A stretch of DNA of 64,000 bases, taken from assembly GCA_903857795.1 (NCBI GenBank), contig CAIOGM010000122.1, positions 1 to 64,000 on the forward strand, read 5' to 3'. The translations under genes and the position numbers were made by a program. The stretch is from an uncultured Geobacter sp. GTDB taxonomy: Bacteria; Desulfobacterota; Desulfuromonadia; Geobacterales; CAIOGM01. Position 1 is the stretch's first letter, and each line of letters begins with the position of its first letter. The notes under the pieces were generated by a model, which ran no database searches, was not told the DNA's origin, and was given only the letters and a program-made list of their open reading frames with translations. Shown piece by piece: positions 1-9,118 of the stretch.

Positions 1-499
1 ATGTCGCAGCTTTTCTTGGAATTTTATTAAGAAGCGAGATTTCAAAACAATCACGTTTTTAGATGGTTACAGCGTCAGCGGGAATAACTGCACCAGAGAC
101 AACAACATTAGCCAAACCAAATTGCATAATCATCTCTTCTAAAACTTATGAAAGTGAAATATTCCAGTCATTGACACAGTATAAAAATCTAGGAATCGAA
201 GTTTTGCGATTATATACATAAAACTTTAGCTGTAGTATTTTTAGAACCTACATTTTTCCAATAAATAAATTAAATTTATGACCGACACCAAAAAGACAAG
301 TTCTTTAAATAACTACACCACGGATTAACCAGCTTCATAGAGGATTCACTCCTATATGAATCACCCAAAAACAACTAAAATGCAAAATTACAGCCTACAT
401 AGCTGCAAAGCAATTATAATTTTTTTGTCAATATTCTATCAAGAAACTTAACATTACCAGCCATTATCTAATCAGAATTGGCTAAAAAAAGGATTCCCT
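1..499. other. AT-rich stretch without a recognisable gene
   Basis: No reading frame of useful length and no recognisable RNA is seen in this AT-rich stretch. It ends in an AAAGGA ribosome-binding sequence (about 489-493) in front of the methyltransferase gene at 500. The base composition differs strongly from the GC-rich flagellar genes further right, which fits acquired or decayed DNA. Nothing more can be supported. Confidence 0.6.
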
Positions 500-2233
500 A
501 TGAAGATTGTTGTTTTTGGCACTGGCCAGGATTCTACCGGCATTGAATATGCCTGTCTTTTGTATGGGTTCTATATTGTCGCTTATCTGGACAACGATCC
601 GAACAAAGTCGGCTTGTCCAGGCATGGAAAACCAATCATTTTCCCTTCGGATGTCAAGAGTATCTGTTTCGATCGTGTAGTAACAGCCAGTTTTGACTCA
701 CAAGATGAAATGAGAAAACAACTCTACGAACTCGGTGTACAAGAAGAAAAGATATTGAATCTACCACAAACACAGTTTAAATTTTCTACTGGCAGTGAAG
801 GTAAGCAAATACTCGTTTTTGGCACAGGCCAAAGCTCTACAGGCATAGAACATGCCTGCCTCTTGCACGGATTCAATATCGTCGCTTATATCGACAATGA
901 TCCGAAAAAGATCGGCGCTATCAGACATGGCAGACCAATTATTGCACCATCTGACATATATAAATTCAGTTATGACCGTGTAGTAACTGCCAGTATTGCG
1001 TTCCAGGATGAAATGCGGAAACAACTCGTTGAACTCGGAGTTCCAGACGGGAAAATTTCCTCCATCCAACCCCCATCAGGGAGTTGGCTTAAAGGTGGCA
1101 GTTATCTAATTCACTACCGACACTCAATCGATTCCGATGGATCAAGCGTACAGACTGAAACTGAAGGGTTTGAGATGACCGGTATCTCATCTGTTGACAT
1201 ACCCCCACCTGTTGACACACAAACTCACGAAATATTGCTCAAACGTTTGATAGTTTCCCTCGATGTCGCCGAGCAGGAGGCAAAGACTTGCTCAGAGCCT
1301 TATCAAACTGGTGAAAATTGGCATAATTTCCTAATTCAAACCCGCCCTGAATACCATTCTGTTCGACTTAATAATGACTTTGAAGGTCTGAGTAAATTAC
1401 TCTCCAATTTTTGCAGAAACGAGATGAGTTCCGGAATTCTTGGTGGTCGGGAAGCGTTTGAGGCTTATATCGGTCATCCAGGAATGGAGGCTGGTATCCG
1501 GGCGAATTTCAATATTTGGGCTTATAGCATAGGCGCCGCACCTCTACACGAACTGGCCTCTCCCCTGATTGGCAATCCCTATGGGCACTTAATAGATGGC
1601 CATATAATCCACCCCAACACTTTTTTAAACCATTATCGAGGATGTATGGTTCGCAAGCTGGTCGATGGAATTGACCGACCGGTTATCGCTGAAATCGGAG
1701 GTGGTTTTGGTGGGTTTGCTTTTTATGTAAAGAAATTTATTCCAGATTCATGCTATATCAATTATGACCTTCCGGAAAATCTTTTAATTTCGTCTTATTT
1801 TTTATCTTTGGCGTACCCTGACTTGCGAATCCATTATTACACAGGGCAAGAAGATATGGCTGAGCTCATCAAGACCCACGATATAATTCTGATGCCAAAT
1901 CATGCGTTACCGCTACTACCAGACAGATCTGTCGATTTATTTGTTAACACCATAAGCTTATCAGAGATGAGCTACTTGACGATTACAGAATATTTGAGCC
2001 AGATTACGCGTACTTGTGACAAGTTCTTTTACCATGAAAACTTGATCGAAAACGGGACCGGTTATCTTTATTACCCTATTGACACCTTCCCTCTCCTTCC
2101 AGATTTCATGGAACTATCACGGCAGCCGTCTCGCTGGCCTTATTTTTCTTCAACGTCTCCCCAGCATTGTCACGTTGAGCAACTGTACCTCCGACGTGAT
2201 AGGTTTTTATTGTCAAACGGTACACCTAAATAA
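500..2233 (+). CDS. putative sugar O-methyltransferase with two tandem Rossmann-like N-terminal repeats
   Basis: The C-terminal half (about residues 270-577) resembles the putative sugar O-methyltransferase family: it has a glycine-rich SAM-binding stretch (IAEIGGGFGGFAFY) and the NPYGHLIDG and YDLPENL segments. Such enzymes would methylate a sugar hydroxyl of a surface glycan, using SAM, in the cytoplasm. The N-terminus holds two tandem copies of a domain of about 86 residues (about 1-88 and 102-190), each opening with (V/L)VFGTGQ.STGIE and containing YxDNDPxK; they are roughly two-thirds identical. They look like small nucleotide-binding Rossmann domains, with ligand unknown. A similar domain ends the glycosyltransferase at 4138. 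The gene is visibly AT-richer than genes to the right, suggesting transfer. Family assignment is from recognition only. Confidence 0.7.
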   Translation: MKIVVFGTGQDSTGIEYACLLYGFYIVAYLDNDPNKVGLSRHGKPIIFPSDVKSICFDRVVTASFDSQDEMRKQLYELGVQEEKILNLPQTQFKFSTGSEGKQILVFGTGQSSTGIEHACLLHGFNIVAYIDNDPKKIGAIRHGRPIIAPSDIYKFSYDRVVTASIAFQDEMRKQLVELGVPDGKISSIQPPSGSWLKGGSYLIHYRHSIDSDGSSVQTETEGFEMTGISSVDIPPPVDTQTHEILLKRLIVSLDVAEQEAKTCSEPYQTGENWHNFLIQTRPEYHSVRLNNDFEGLSKLLSNFCRNEMSSGILGGREAFEAYIGHPGMEAGIRANFNIWAYSIGAAPLHELASPLIGNPYGHLIDGHIIHPNTFLNHYRGCMVRKLVDGIDRPVIAEIGGGFGGFAFYVKKFIPDSCYINYDLPENLLISSYFLSLAYPDLRIHYYTGQEDMAELIKTHDIILMPNHALPLLPDRSVDLFVNTISLSEMSYLTITEYLSQITRTCDKFFYHENLIENGTGYLYYPIDTFPLLPDFMELSRQPSRWPYFSSTSPQHCHVEQLYLRRDRFLLSNGTPK

Positions 2234-2290
2234 TCTCCGCTACACTAATAAGAGAGATTCCGTCGACAGTATACATTTAGGAGCAGACGC

Positions 2291-4141
2291 GTGAAAATTC
2301 TACTAACCAACCCTCCCTGGTATCAGGCGCCCACAGCAGAGACACCGGGCTGGCGTGGTGTGCGTGCAGGTTCCAGGTGGCCGCACACATTCGAGATACA
2401 TTCACACAGCATAACTAACGGAATAATCAGTGAATTGCTCGGTGGATACTTGCCGTTTCCCGTCTGGCTCGCGACCTGTGCCGCGCTTATCAGGCAAGAA
2501 GGCTTCGATGTGGTCTTGCGCGACTCGATTTCAATGGGTGAGACGTATGCAAGCTATTATGCGTTTGTGGAGGATTGTCGCCCTGACGTTATCCTCCTAG
2601 AGACCTCAACACCGGCAGTAAACGCTGACCTCAGGATAGCCGCAAAGATACGTCAACTGGTTCCGGGCGTCAGGATACTCTTCACCGGACTTCATGTTGA
2701 ACATGAGCAGGTCGAGTTTCTGCAAAACCACCCGGAGATCGATTTTACAATATACGGTGAGTATGAAAGTCCTGCCCTCAAGTTACTCTGTGCGCTCCGT
2801 GATGGCACCGATTTGAAGGATGTACCGGCCCTTATATACAGGGATGGCGATCACGTATCAAAGACAGCCCCAACAACGCTGCCAGATATCTCCAAATTTC
2901 CGTGGGCAGAGCGGGAGAGCTTACCCAATCAGAACTATTTTGACGGTGTCTGCGGTCTTGAACGGCCCCAATTGCAACTTATGGCCACGAGGGGCTGCCC
3001 CTACGGCTGCATCTTTTGTGCTTGGCCGCAGATGCTTTTCCGCGGCCCCCATTATCGTATGCGTGACCCACAGGATGTTGTAGATGAAATCAAAGAGAAT
3101 CTCGCCTTATTTCCCTACAAAAGTATTTATATAGATGACGACACGTTTAACATCAACAAACAGTACGTTGTCGAACTTGCAACAAAAATGAAAGAAGCAG
3201 GAATTGGCGGCAGGATTCCGTGGTCCACCATGGGGCGAGCCGATCTCATGGATGAACCCACCTTGGCAGTCTTGCGCGATGCCGGTTTGTTCAGTATCAA
3301 ATACGGTGTCGAATCCGCAGAACAAGGGATTCTCGACGAAATCGACAAACGGATGAACGCCGAAAAGAACATCGCCATGATCAAGCTCACTAAAGAGTAC
3401 GGCATCCGGGTACATCTCACATTTACCTTCGGCTTGCCGAGCGATACTGTCGAGACCATAGAAAGAACCATCGATTTAGCATGCTCTCTCCCTGCTGATA
3501 CCGTACAGTTTTCTATCGCAACCCCTTTTCCCGGCACGGAAATGTACAGAATTTACAAAGAGCGCGGTTGGGTAGTTTCAACTAACTGGGACGACTACAA
3601 CGGTTCCACTGTAGCAGTTTCACGAACCGAAAACTTTACTGCAGAACAGTTGGAATATTATGTAGTTGAAGCTTATCGTCGTTTTAACGAGGCACAGATG
3701 ACCCGCTGTTTTACGTCAGAGGAAACGCGTGACAGACTGAAAGCTGCAGCGTCTACACTCAAGACAGGCGACCGAGTGGTAGTGATGCAAACATCACGCG
3801 TCCCTTTTACCAGCTGGATAATCAGCACTCTGGATTCACTTGGATTAGAGGTTCATCTGGTCGCACCACTGAGTTTCAGTAACCAATTTACCTCCGTCCT
3901 CGCGCCTGAGAAAATACATACATTCTCTACGGGGACCCACTTTCATTACCTGAATCACCGCGAGTGGCTCGACAATCTCCAGACATCCTATAATTTCAAG
4001 GGAGTATTTATCCCGTATTCATTCGATTCACGTGATGGCTATGCCGACGTAGAACGCCTGGCCGGTCATTTGGGGGAAACAGTAGTCGGTATGACTCTCA
4101 AAGGACAGATCTTACCCATAGGAAAGCAGACAACTCTATGA
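2291..4141 (+). CDS. B12-binding-domain radical SAM protein
   Basis: A 616-residue protein with a GTG start at 2291, preceded by AGGAG 7 nt upstream. The N-terminus (MKILLTNPPW, then a Rossmann-like cobalamin domain to about residue 190) and the central radical SAM cluster motif CxxxCxxC (C236, C240, C243; RGCPYGCIFC) place it in the class B cobalamin-dependent radical SAM family. Members often methylate unreactive carbons or rearrange sugars, antibiotics and lipids. The C-terminal 150 residues after the TIM-barrel core are not recognised. It overlaps the next gene by ATGA at 4138. Location among sugar-modifying genes suggests a C-methylated or rearranged sugar for a glycan, but the substrate cannot be read from the sequence. 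Confidence 0.85.
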   Translation: MKILLTNPPWYQAPTAETPGWRGVRAGSRWPHTFEIHSHSITNGIISELLGGYLPFPVWLATCAALIRQEGFDVVLRDSISMGETYASYYAFVEDCRPDVILLETSTPAVNADLRIAAKIRQLVPGVRILFTGLHVEHEQVEFLQNHPEIDFTIYGEYESPALKLLCALRDGTDLKDVPALIYRDGDHVSKTAPTTLPDISKFPWAERESLPNQNYFDGVCGLERPQLQLMATRGCPYGCIFCAWPQMLFRGPHYRMRDPQDVVDEIKENLALFPYKSIYIDDDTFNINKQYVVELATKMKEAGIGGRIPWSTMGRADLMDEPTLAVLRDAGLFSIKYGVESAEQGILDEIDKRMNAEKNIAMIKLTKEYGIRVHLTFTFGLPSDTVETIERTIDLACSLPADTVQFSIATPFPGTEMYRIYKERGWVVSTNWDDYNGSTVAVSRTENFTAEQLEYYVVEAYRRFNEAQMTRCFTSEETRDRLKAAASTLKTGDRVVVMQTSRVPFTSWIISTLDSLGLEVHLVAPLSFSNQFTSVLAPEKIHTFSTGTHFHYLNHREWLDNLQTSYNFKGVFIPYSFDSRDGYADVERLAGHLGETVVGMTLKGQILPIGKQTTL

Positions 4142-6099
4142 AAGTACTTGCTCTTGGTGGTTTGTGGATACCGTACATTCGAGAGAATTGGTTCGATTCA
4201 ATTCGCCATGTTCTGGGGCATGACGCCCTTGTTGTAAACGCCGGCCCTCTGTTGGTAAATAACGAATTAAATATTAGATGGCCTGAAGGATACCATTCCG
4301 CATATATATACGAACTCCTGAGACGCGAGCATTTCGACTATCTCTTTTTCTACCATGACTGGATACACGGGTCATTCTCTGACAGTTTTTTCAATAAAGT
4401 TCGCTCCGCCGGCGTGCGGACGGTAGCCTTTCATCCCGATGATGAACCGGAACACTGGTTTGCGCGAAATTCGGCATATGACCACCATTTCGACTTGATT
4501 GCCTCTCATTCACGCGAAGGTGTAGCACGTCGGCGCGCGACAGGTTGGGGGGAGAAGGTCATGTACCTGCCGTGGGGGTACAACCCAAGGACGCGTTACA
4601 GATTGCCCGATATACCGAAGAGTTATGATGTGGTCTTTATCGGCAAGTACAAGGTCAGCGACACGATAAGCCACGCCCCTGTGGAAGACGGCGCTCAACG
4701 GGACCAGGTGCTCACCCATCTGGCGGAGACCTGTGAGCAAAACGGTTGGATTTTTCGCATTTTTGGCTACGGATGGGAGAAACACCCTATTTTGCACCGT
4801 TACTTCGGAGGAACACCGTCAGACGATGAAATGGTGCTTATTTTCAATAAGGCCCGAATTGTATTCAACCCAGCATGGTCCTCGGATGGTGACCCTAATG
4901 CGGTGCAAACAAAGCTCAGGCATTTTGAAGTACCGGGCTGCGGAGCATTCCAGCTGACCAACGAAAATCCGGAGTTGGCGGAGCTGTATGCCCCCGGGAA
5001 AGAGGTGGTATTTTATCGAACAAACGAAGAGCTCATCGCAACTGTCGATAAATTTCTCTCCGATGATGCGGCACGAGACGCCGTTGCTCACGCCGGCCAC
5101 GCTCGATCTCTGCGGGAGCATACTCTTGATCACCGGGTGAAATCCCTCTTTAGCCACGCGACAACTCTCTATCCACCACTTCAGTCCAATCAGGGTGCTC
5201 AGAATCGGGTCAGAACCATCGAACTCCACGACCGGGATGAACTGACCGATTTGCGAAACAGCCTGCAAAGCGGTACGTATCCATTGGACAGTGCGGAATG
5301 GTTCCACATAGTAGGCGGTAAATTCGAATCATCACGGAGTGACTACCGTGTCCTGGACCCTTTTTTTCAGCACTTCCCTGACAAGATTTTGACGGTCAGG
5401 ACATTTATTGACTTCAATGGTCTTGCGGCCAACCCATTACAGCCAAAACCCACTGAGAGTGACGGCTACATCCTGACCGAAAATGTCAAAGTCAAAGATT
5501 TCAGTCTCAGCCCGTTCGGCGACTATGCCGACCACTTTATGGGAGTCTGGTCTGAAGATTCCGCACTCCTGTTGATCAATTACATAGCGCCTCGTTCACG
5601 ATTAAAAGAGATGCTGAATCTGTTTTGCAGCGGATCAATCGCGGCTATTCACCAGTTGGAAGCACTTCCCACCGGCCGCATCGTTACGGAAGCGCTCATA
5701 AGTATACCTCTCGGCCTTGATTCACGGCGAGGGGTGATACGCAACTTCGAGTACGTGAAACGCCTCAATATCTTGCTCCCACTATTACTGGAACAGGACA
5801 GAAAGATAGTTGTCTACGGAATAACCGGTATGGGAGAGGTCACGCTTAAATTAATAAAGCAGACAAGTGGCCTTAATATTATCGGAGTAATAGATCGGGC
5901 GCTCGACACAGAATATTATGACAACATTCCAGTCTTGCATATTTCAGAATTATCTTATTTAAAACCTGACATTATAATTCTAACTTCGGGATCATCGGGT
6001 CCGAGCATTCATGCTGCTATCGAATACTTGGAAGCGATGATCTGTATTTTACCTCTTTACGACCTGGGGCATCCAGCATGGGCGGTGGTCTTACCATGA
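4138..6099 (+). CDS. CgeB-like glycosyltransferase with C-terminal Rossmann-like domain
   Basis: A 653-residue protein starting in an ATGA overlap with the radical SAM gene. The first about 360 residues resemble the CgeB/DUF3880-type glycosyltransferase family: a DDEPEHW segment, then a C-terminal GT-B part with the pattern KLRHFEVPGCGAFQLT and a final REHTLDHRV helix, which recurs in the other CgeB-like genes of this window. Residues about 360-550 are not recognised. The last about 100 residues (KIVVYGITGMGEVTLKLI, then VIDRALD) form a small Rossmann-like domain resembling the repeats at the start of the methyltransferase at 500. It probably transfers the sugar made by its neighbours to a protein or glycan; acceptor unknown. 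Confidence 0.75.
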   Translation: MKVLALGGLWIPYIRENWFDSIRHVLGHDALVVNAGPLLVNNELNIRWPEGYHSAYIYELLRREHFDYLFFYHDWIHGSFSDSFFNKVRSAGVRTVAFHPDDEPEHWFARNSAYDHHFDLIASHSREGVARRRATGWGEKVMYLPWGYNPRTRYRLPDIPKSYDVVFIGKYKVSDTISHAPVEDGAQRDQVLTHLAETCEQNGWIFRIFGYGWEKHPILHRYFGGTPSDDEMVLIFNKARIVFNPAWSSDGDPNAVQTKLRHFEVPGCGAFQLTNENPELAELYAPGKEVVFYRTNEELIATVDKFLSDDAARDAVAHAGHARSLREHTLDHRVKSLFSHATTLYPPLQSNQGAQNRVRTIELHDRDELTDLRNSLQSGTYPLDSAEWFHIVGGKFESSRSDYRVLDPFFQHFPDKILTVRTFIDFNGLAANPLQPKPTESDGYILTENVKVKDFSLSPFGDYADHFMGVWSEDSALLLINYIAPRSRLKEMLNLFCSGSIAAIHQLEALPTGRIVTEALISIPLGLDSRRGVIRNFEYVKRLNILLPLLLEQDRKIVVYGITGMGEVTLKLIKQTSGLNIIGVIDRALDTEYYDNIPVLHISELSYLKPDIIILTSGSSGPSIHAAIEYLEAMICILPLYDLGHPAWAVVLP

Positions 6100-6956
6100 T
6101 ATATTCCAAAAAAATACTGCTAACCGGCTCGACAGGATACGTGGGGAGCTTGATCCGAGCCGGGTTAGGTGACCACTGGGACCTCACCGGCGTGAGTTTG
6201 CATGCGGATGAGACTAAAGAGCAGATACAGTGCGACCTTACAGATATTCAACAAGTGAATTGTTTGCGCGAGCGGATCTCTCCAGACGTCATTGTGCACG
6301 CATCTGGCGACAAGAACCTGGTCCGATGCGAAGCTGATCCGAAGACCGCCTATCTTACCAATGTCCAGAGTACGCTGAATCTAATTGCAACATTTCCCGA
6401 GTCACGTATCATCTTTATTTCCAGTGATTATGTATTCCCTGGAGATCGCGGCAGTTACCGCGAAGATGCCCCTTTTTCACCGGCGACTGTCTACGGCCAG
6501 ACCAAGGCCTGTGCCGAATTAGCAGGACTCATGCTGTGCCAACATTTTTTCGTGCTGAGACTAAGCGCGCTTTACGACCGCAATGCAACATTCATCCGTT
6601 TTCTTCGCGAAAAACTGACTGCCGGTGAACCGGTCAATTGCTATTCCGACGCCTTTTATTCACCTACCTACTTTGGTGACTTTCTCGCCGTATTACAACG
6701 ATTGGTAGAAAACAACGACCTCACCCGCCGGATTTACCACTCCTGTGGGCATCGGACTTCACGTTACTATTTTGCCAAACTTTTTGCCCGTTCATCAGGC
6801 CTGGATGACAAATTAGTTCTTCAATCCAGTCGCGCCCTGGACAAAGCCTCCTTCCTGTTCGCAGATATCTCTCTGGAAAATACACTCACCCGCGAAGCTC
6901 TCGAAATCACCATGGGGGGCCACGAGGGGTCCTTGAACGCAATGGCGGCCTTATGA
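6096..6956 (+). CDS. RmlD-like NAD(P)-dependent sugar-nucleotide reductase/epimerase (SDR family)
   Basis: An extended short-chain dehydrogenase: the N-terminal nucleotide-binding motif TGSTGYVG, a DVIVHASG segment, a serine-containing SSDYVFPGD strand and the catalytic YxxxK (VYGQTK). The overall pattern matches dTDP-4-dehydrorhamnose reductase (RmlD)-type enzymes, which reduce the 4-keto group of an activated deoxy-sugar. I chose the ATG at 6096 because it makes the same ATGA overlap with the preceding stop as neighbouring junctions; an in-frame ATG at 6078 would add six residues (MGGGLT). It overlaps the next gene by 4 nt at 6953, so the six genes from 2291 to 8703 read as one translationally coupled operon. 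Confidence 0.8.
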   Translation: MIYSKKILLTGSTGYVGSLIRAGLGDHWDLTGVSLHADETKEQIQCDLTDIQQVNCLRERISPDVIVHASGDKNLVRCEADPKTAYLTNVQSTLNLIATFPESRIIFISSDYVFPGDRGSYREDAPFSPATVYGQTKACAELAGLMLCQHFFVLRLSALYDRNATFIRFLREKLTAGEPVNCYSDAFYSPTYFGDFLAVLQRLVENNDLTRRIYHSCGHRTSRYYFAKLFARSSGLDDKLVLQSSRALDKASFLFADISLENTLTREALEITMGGHEGSLNAMAAL

Positions 6957-7357
6957 AAAAGCTCGACTACTACACCCACTTCGAGGATGCACGCGGCAAG
7001 TTGCTCGGGTTATTGAATGAGGGGCAGTGGGAAGAAATCAATTATCTGGAAACTCGCTCCGGCGAGACCAGGGGCAATCACTACCACTCACACACGGTCG
7101 AGGTTTTTTTCATAATTTCGGGGGTTATCGACGTTGAAATCAGGCAACCGGATGGCGTTACCCTGAACGAACATCTGGTTTCAGGCGACGTCTTGAAAAT
7201 TGAGCCGGGTGAAGTTCATACGTTTCACTGCACCACTGACACACGCTGGATCAATGTTCTCTCCAGTCGCTTCGATCCATTAAATCCGGACATACATTCC
7301 GGTCTCCCCAATGATGACCGGTCACAGCAGAAGACGACACTGGATTCTCCTCAATGA
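6953..7357 (+). CDS. cupin-fold protein, possible sugar-nucleotide isomerase/epimerase (WxcM/FdtA-like)
   Basis: A 134-residue single-domain cupin. The metal or substrate motif reads GNHYHSHTVEVFFIISG, followed by the second cupin motif (GDVLKIEPGEVHTFHC). Short cupins of this kind in glycan loci act on dTDP-keto-sugars (FdtA/WxcM-type 3,4-ketoisomerases or 3,5-epimerase relatives), acting next to an RmlD-like reductase. The sequence does not decide between a catalytic and a regulatory role. It overlaps both neighbours by ATGA, so it belongs to the same operon. Confidence 0.7.
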   Translation: MKKLDYYTHFEDARGKLLGLLNEGQWEEINYLETRSGETRGNHYHSHTVEVFFIISGVIDVEIRQPDGVTLNEHLVSGDVLKIEPGEVHTFHCTTDTRWINVLSSRFDPLNPDIHSGLPNDDRSQQKTTLDSPQ

Positions 7358-8703
7358 GATACATCATCGTGGCTCCGGCCTATACACGACGTTCGGCGGG
7401 AATAGTTGTACTGCATGAACTACAGAAGTGGCTCATCAGATCCGGAAAGGATGCCATGGTCATGCACTTCAATGATCCATTTCCCATAGAAGACGATGAT
7501 ATTGTTGTATATCCTGAGATAATTTGCGGGAATCCGTTAAAAGCAAAGCGGGTGGTCAGATACATCCTCAATGAACCCGGAAAACTCGGCGGGGACAAAA
7601 ATTACGATATCACCGAAATACTGGTAGCGTACAATCCAGACTTCTCAAAATTTTCAGGTGATCATTATCTTGAAATACCTATCATCGAAGATTTTTTCAC
7701 TAATAGGGGTAACGAAAGAGTAATAGACTGCTTCTGGGTCGGAAAAGGCACAAACAACAACCATCCTGCAACGTCAGGGTCTATTGAAATAACCTATCAA
7801 TGGCCAGCTACCCGGAGGGAGTTGGCTGAACTATTGAACAGGACAAGAACTTTTTACTGTTATGATGAAAAGACGCATCTATTGACCGAGGCTATGCTCT
7901 GTGGTTGCAAAACCAAACTTCTGAGGGGTGCTGAAGTCCTCGACCACGTCCAAGTCCCTCCGCCGACTAAAGATGCATGTAATTTGCAATTGCAACATTT
8001 TATACAACGTACCTGGTACCCGGAAATCAACCCGGCATCGGATATGGCCAAACATATCTGTGAGCGCGGAGTGCAACTGAAGGCTGAACAACGTTATGAC
8101 GAGGCGTTGACTACGTTACAGCTGGCGTGCAAGGAAGGCGCCACCTCCGGTTATGCCCATATGGGAGACTGCCTGGCTCAACTCGGAAACAGTAGTGACG
8201 CCGAAACCGCCTATCTGGACGCCCTCAAATACGATATTACCGACCCTCGGGCAAATACCGGCATCGGTGTGCTCAAACTCCTTGCCGGTCAAGCCGCCCC
8301 GGCAATCGCCGCATTCAGCAAGGTGCTCAAGATCGAACCGGACAACTCCAGGGCGCTCTGCGGTCTCGGCATGGCGCGGCAACTGGAAGGGCGGCCAGAG
8401 ATCGGCTTCGGCTACCTGGTCAAGGCCTGCCGCGCCGACGCTGAAAATCTCACCGCACTCACCGAACTGATCAAGGCGTCCTACGCACTCAACCGTTTCG
8501 ACGAAGCCGTCCGCTGCACCCAGAACTACCTCATGTATCATCCGCTGGAATCCGACCTCCTCTTCTCTCTCGCCGGCCTCTTCTACAAGCAGGGGAAGTT
8601 CAGAGACGCAACCAATACAATTGAAAGCCTCCTCATCGCTTCCCCAGAGTATGAAGGCGCGGCAGAACTCATGGCGAAGGCTGCTGAAGAGTTACCAACT
8701 TAG
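7354..8703 (+). CDS. TPR-repeat protein with N-terminal glycosyltransferase-like domain
   Basis: 449 residues. Residues 1-220 look like a divergent GT-B half (MRYIIVAPAYTRRSAGIVVLHEL, typical of glycosyltransferases lacking the usual catalytic C-lobe). Residues about 235-445 consist of tetratricopeptide repeats (for example YDEALTTLQLACKEGATSGYAHMGDCLAQLGN, in about six copies). TPRs here probably hold a protein partner or acceptor. It is the last gene of the sugar operon. A 45-nt piece of its 3' end (8629-8673) recurs at 9568-9612 with 38 of 45 positions matching, showing that this end was once duplicated. Confidence 0.65.
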   Translation: MRYIIVAPAYTRRSAGIVVLHELQKWLIRSGKDAMVMHFNDPFPIEDDDIVVYPEIICGNPLKAKRVVRYILNEPGKLGGDKNYDITEILVAYNPDFSKFSGDHYLEIPIIEDFFTNRGNERVIDCFWVGKGTNNNHPATSGSIEITYQWPATRRELAELLNRTRTFYCYDEKTHLLTEAMLCGCKTKLLRGAEVLDHVQVPPPTKDACNLQLQHFIQRTWYPEINPASDMAKHICERGVQLKAEQRYDEALTTLQLACKEGATSGYAHMGDCLAQLGNSSDAETAYLDALKYDITDPRANTGIGVLKLLAGQAAPAIAAFSKVLKIEPDNSRALCGLGMARQLEGRPEIGFGYLVKACRADAENLTALTELIKASYALNRFDEAVRCTQNYLMYHPLESDLLFSLAGLFYKQGKFRDATNTIESLLIASPEYEGAAELMAKAAEELPT

Positions 8704-8829
8704 AAAAGCAGTCCACCACTGAGACACGGAGACACGGAGAAAAACTTGGTGCATTGAAACAGCTATTTGTGGCACCTACCAAGCGTTCGACTTTGTGAAA
8801 TACGCGCACCGGTATCTTGACGAGCATCA
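8704..8829. repeat. dispersed repeat piece (GACACGGAGACACGGAGAAAA type) after the TPR gene
   Basis: The stretch right after the TPR stop carries CCACTGAGACACGGAGACACGGAGAAAA (about 8714-8742), one copy of a repeat family also present near 49470, 49660, 55350 and 55660. No gene is seen in the rest of this gap. Confidence 0.6.
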
Positions 8830-8849
8830 ACATGTCTTTCAAGACATGT
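8830..8849. promoter_or_regulatory. perfect 20-bp palindrome, probable antitoxin operator
   Basis: ACATGTCTTTCAAGACATGT is a perfect inverted repeat (9-bp arms, 2-bp centre) ending 23 nt before the start of the decayed toxin gene. HigA/Xre-type antitoxins autoregulate by binding such palindromes, so this is the likely binding site of the antitoxin encoded at 9119. That function is inference. Confidence 0.55.
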
Positions 8850-8872
8850 AAAAACATGGTATGGTGGTTTCC

Positions 8873-9117
8873 ATGAAATGGAATGTTCTTTTTTTTGATG
8901 AGTTCGACCCCGAATTACGGCATTTCCTCGTGAGGTACAAACAGCACTGCTTGCCAAAGCACGAATGCTTGAATATTTTGGACCACAACTTGGACGGCCC
9001 CATGTTGACACGCTGGAGGGATCAAAACATCCCAACATGAAGGAATTACGTTTTGATGCCGCCGACGGAGACAAGAGGCTTGACGACTATCTCGACCGGC
9101 AAAAGAAAAGGGCATGA
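8873..9117 (+). pseudogene. decayed HigB/Gp49-like (RelE superfamily) toxin
   Basis: The start reads MKWNVLFFDEFDPE, the typical N-terminus of phage-derived Gp49-like HigB toxins. Near 8916-8920 the frame shifts: the downstream frame continues AFPREVQTALLAKARMLEYF and then GRPHVDTLEGSKHPNMKELR, as expected for this family. After FDAADG the sequence jumps to DKRLDDYLDRQKKRA and the TGA at 9115, so the core strand segment that normally carries toxin residues (about 30 codons) is missing. A frameshift plus an in-frame deletion means no active toxin. The stop lies 1 nt before the antitoxin start, the normal toxin-antitoxin arrangement. Confidence 0.85.
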
Positions 9118-9118
9118 C

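Noticed and set aside
8775-8790. TGGCAC-CTACC-AAGC, resembling a sigma-54 site
   Set aside because: The -12 element lacks TTGC and the downstream gene is a decayed toxin; judged accidental.
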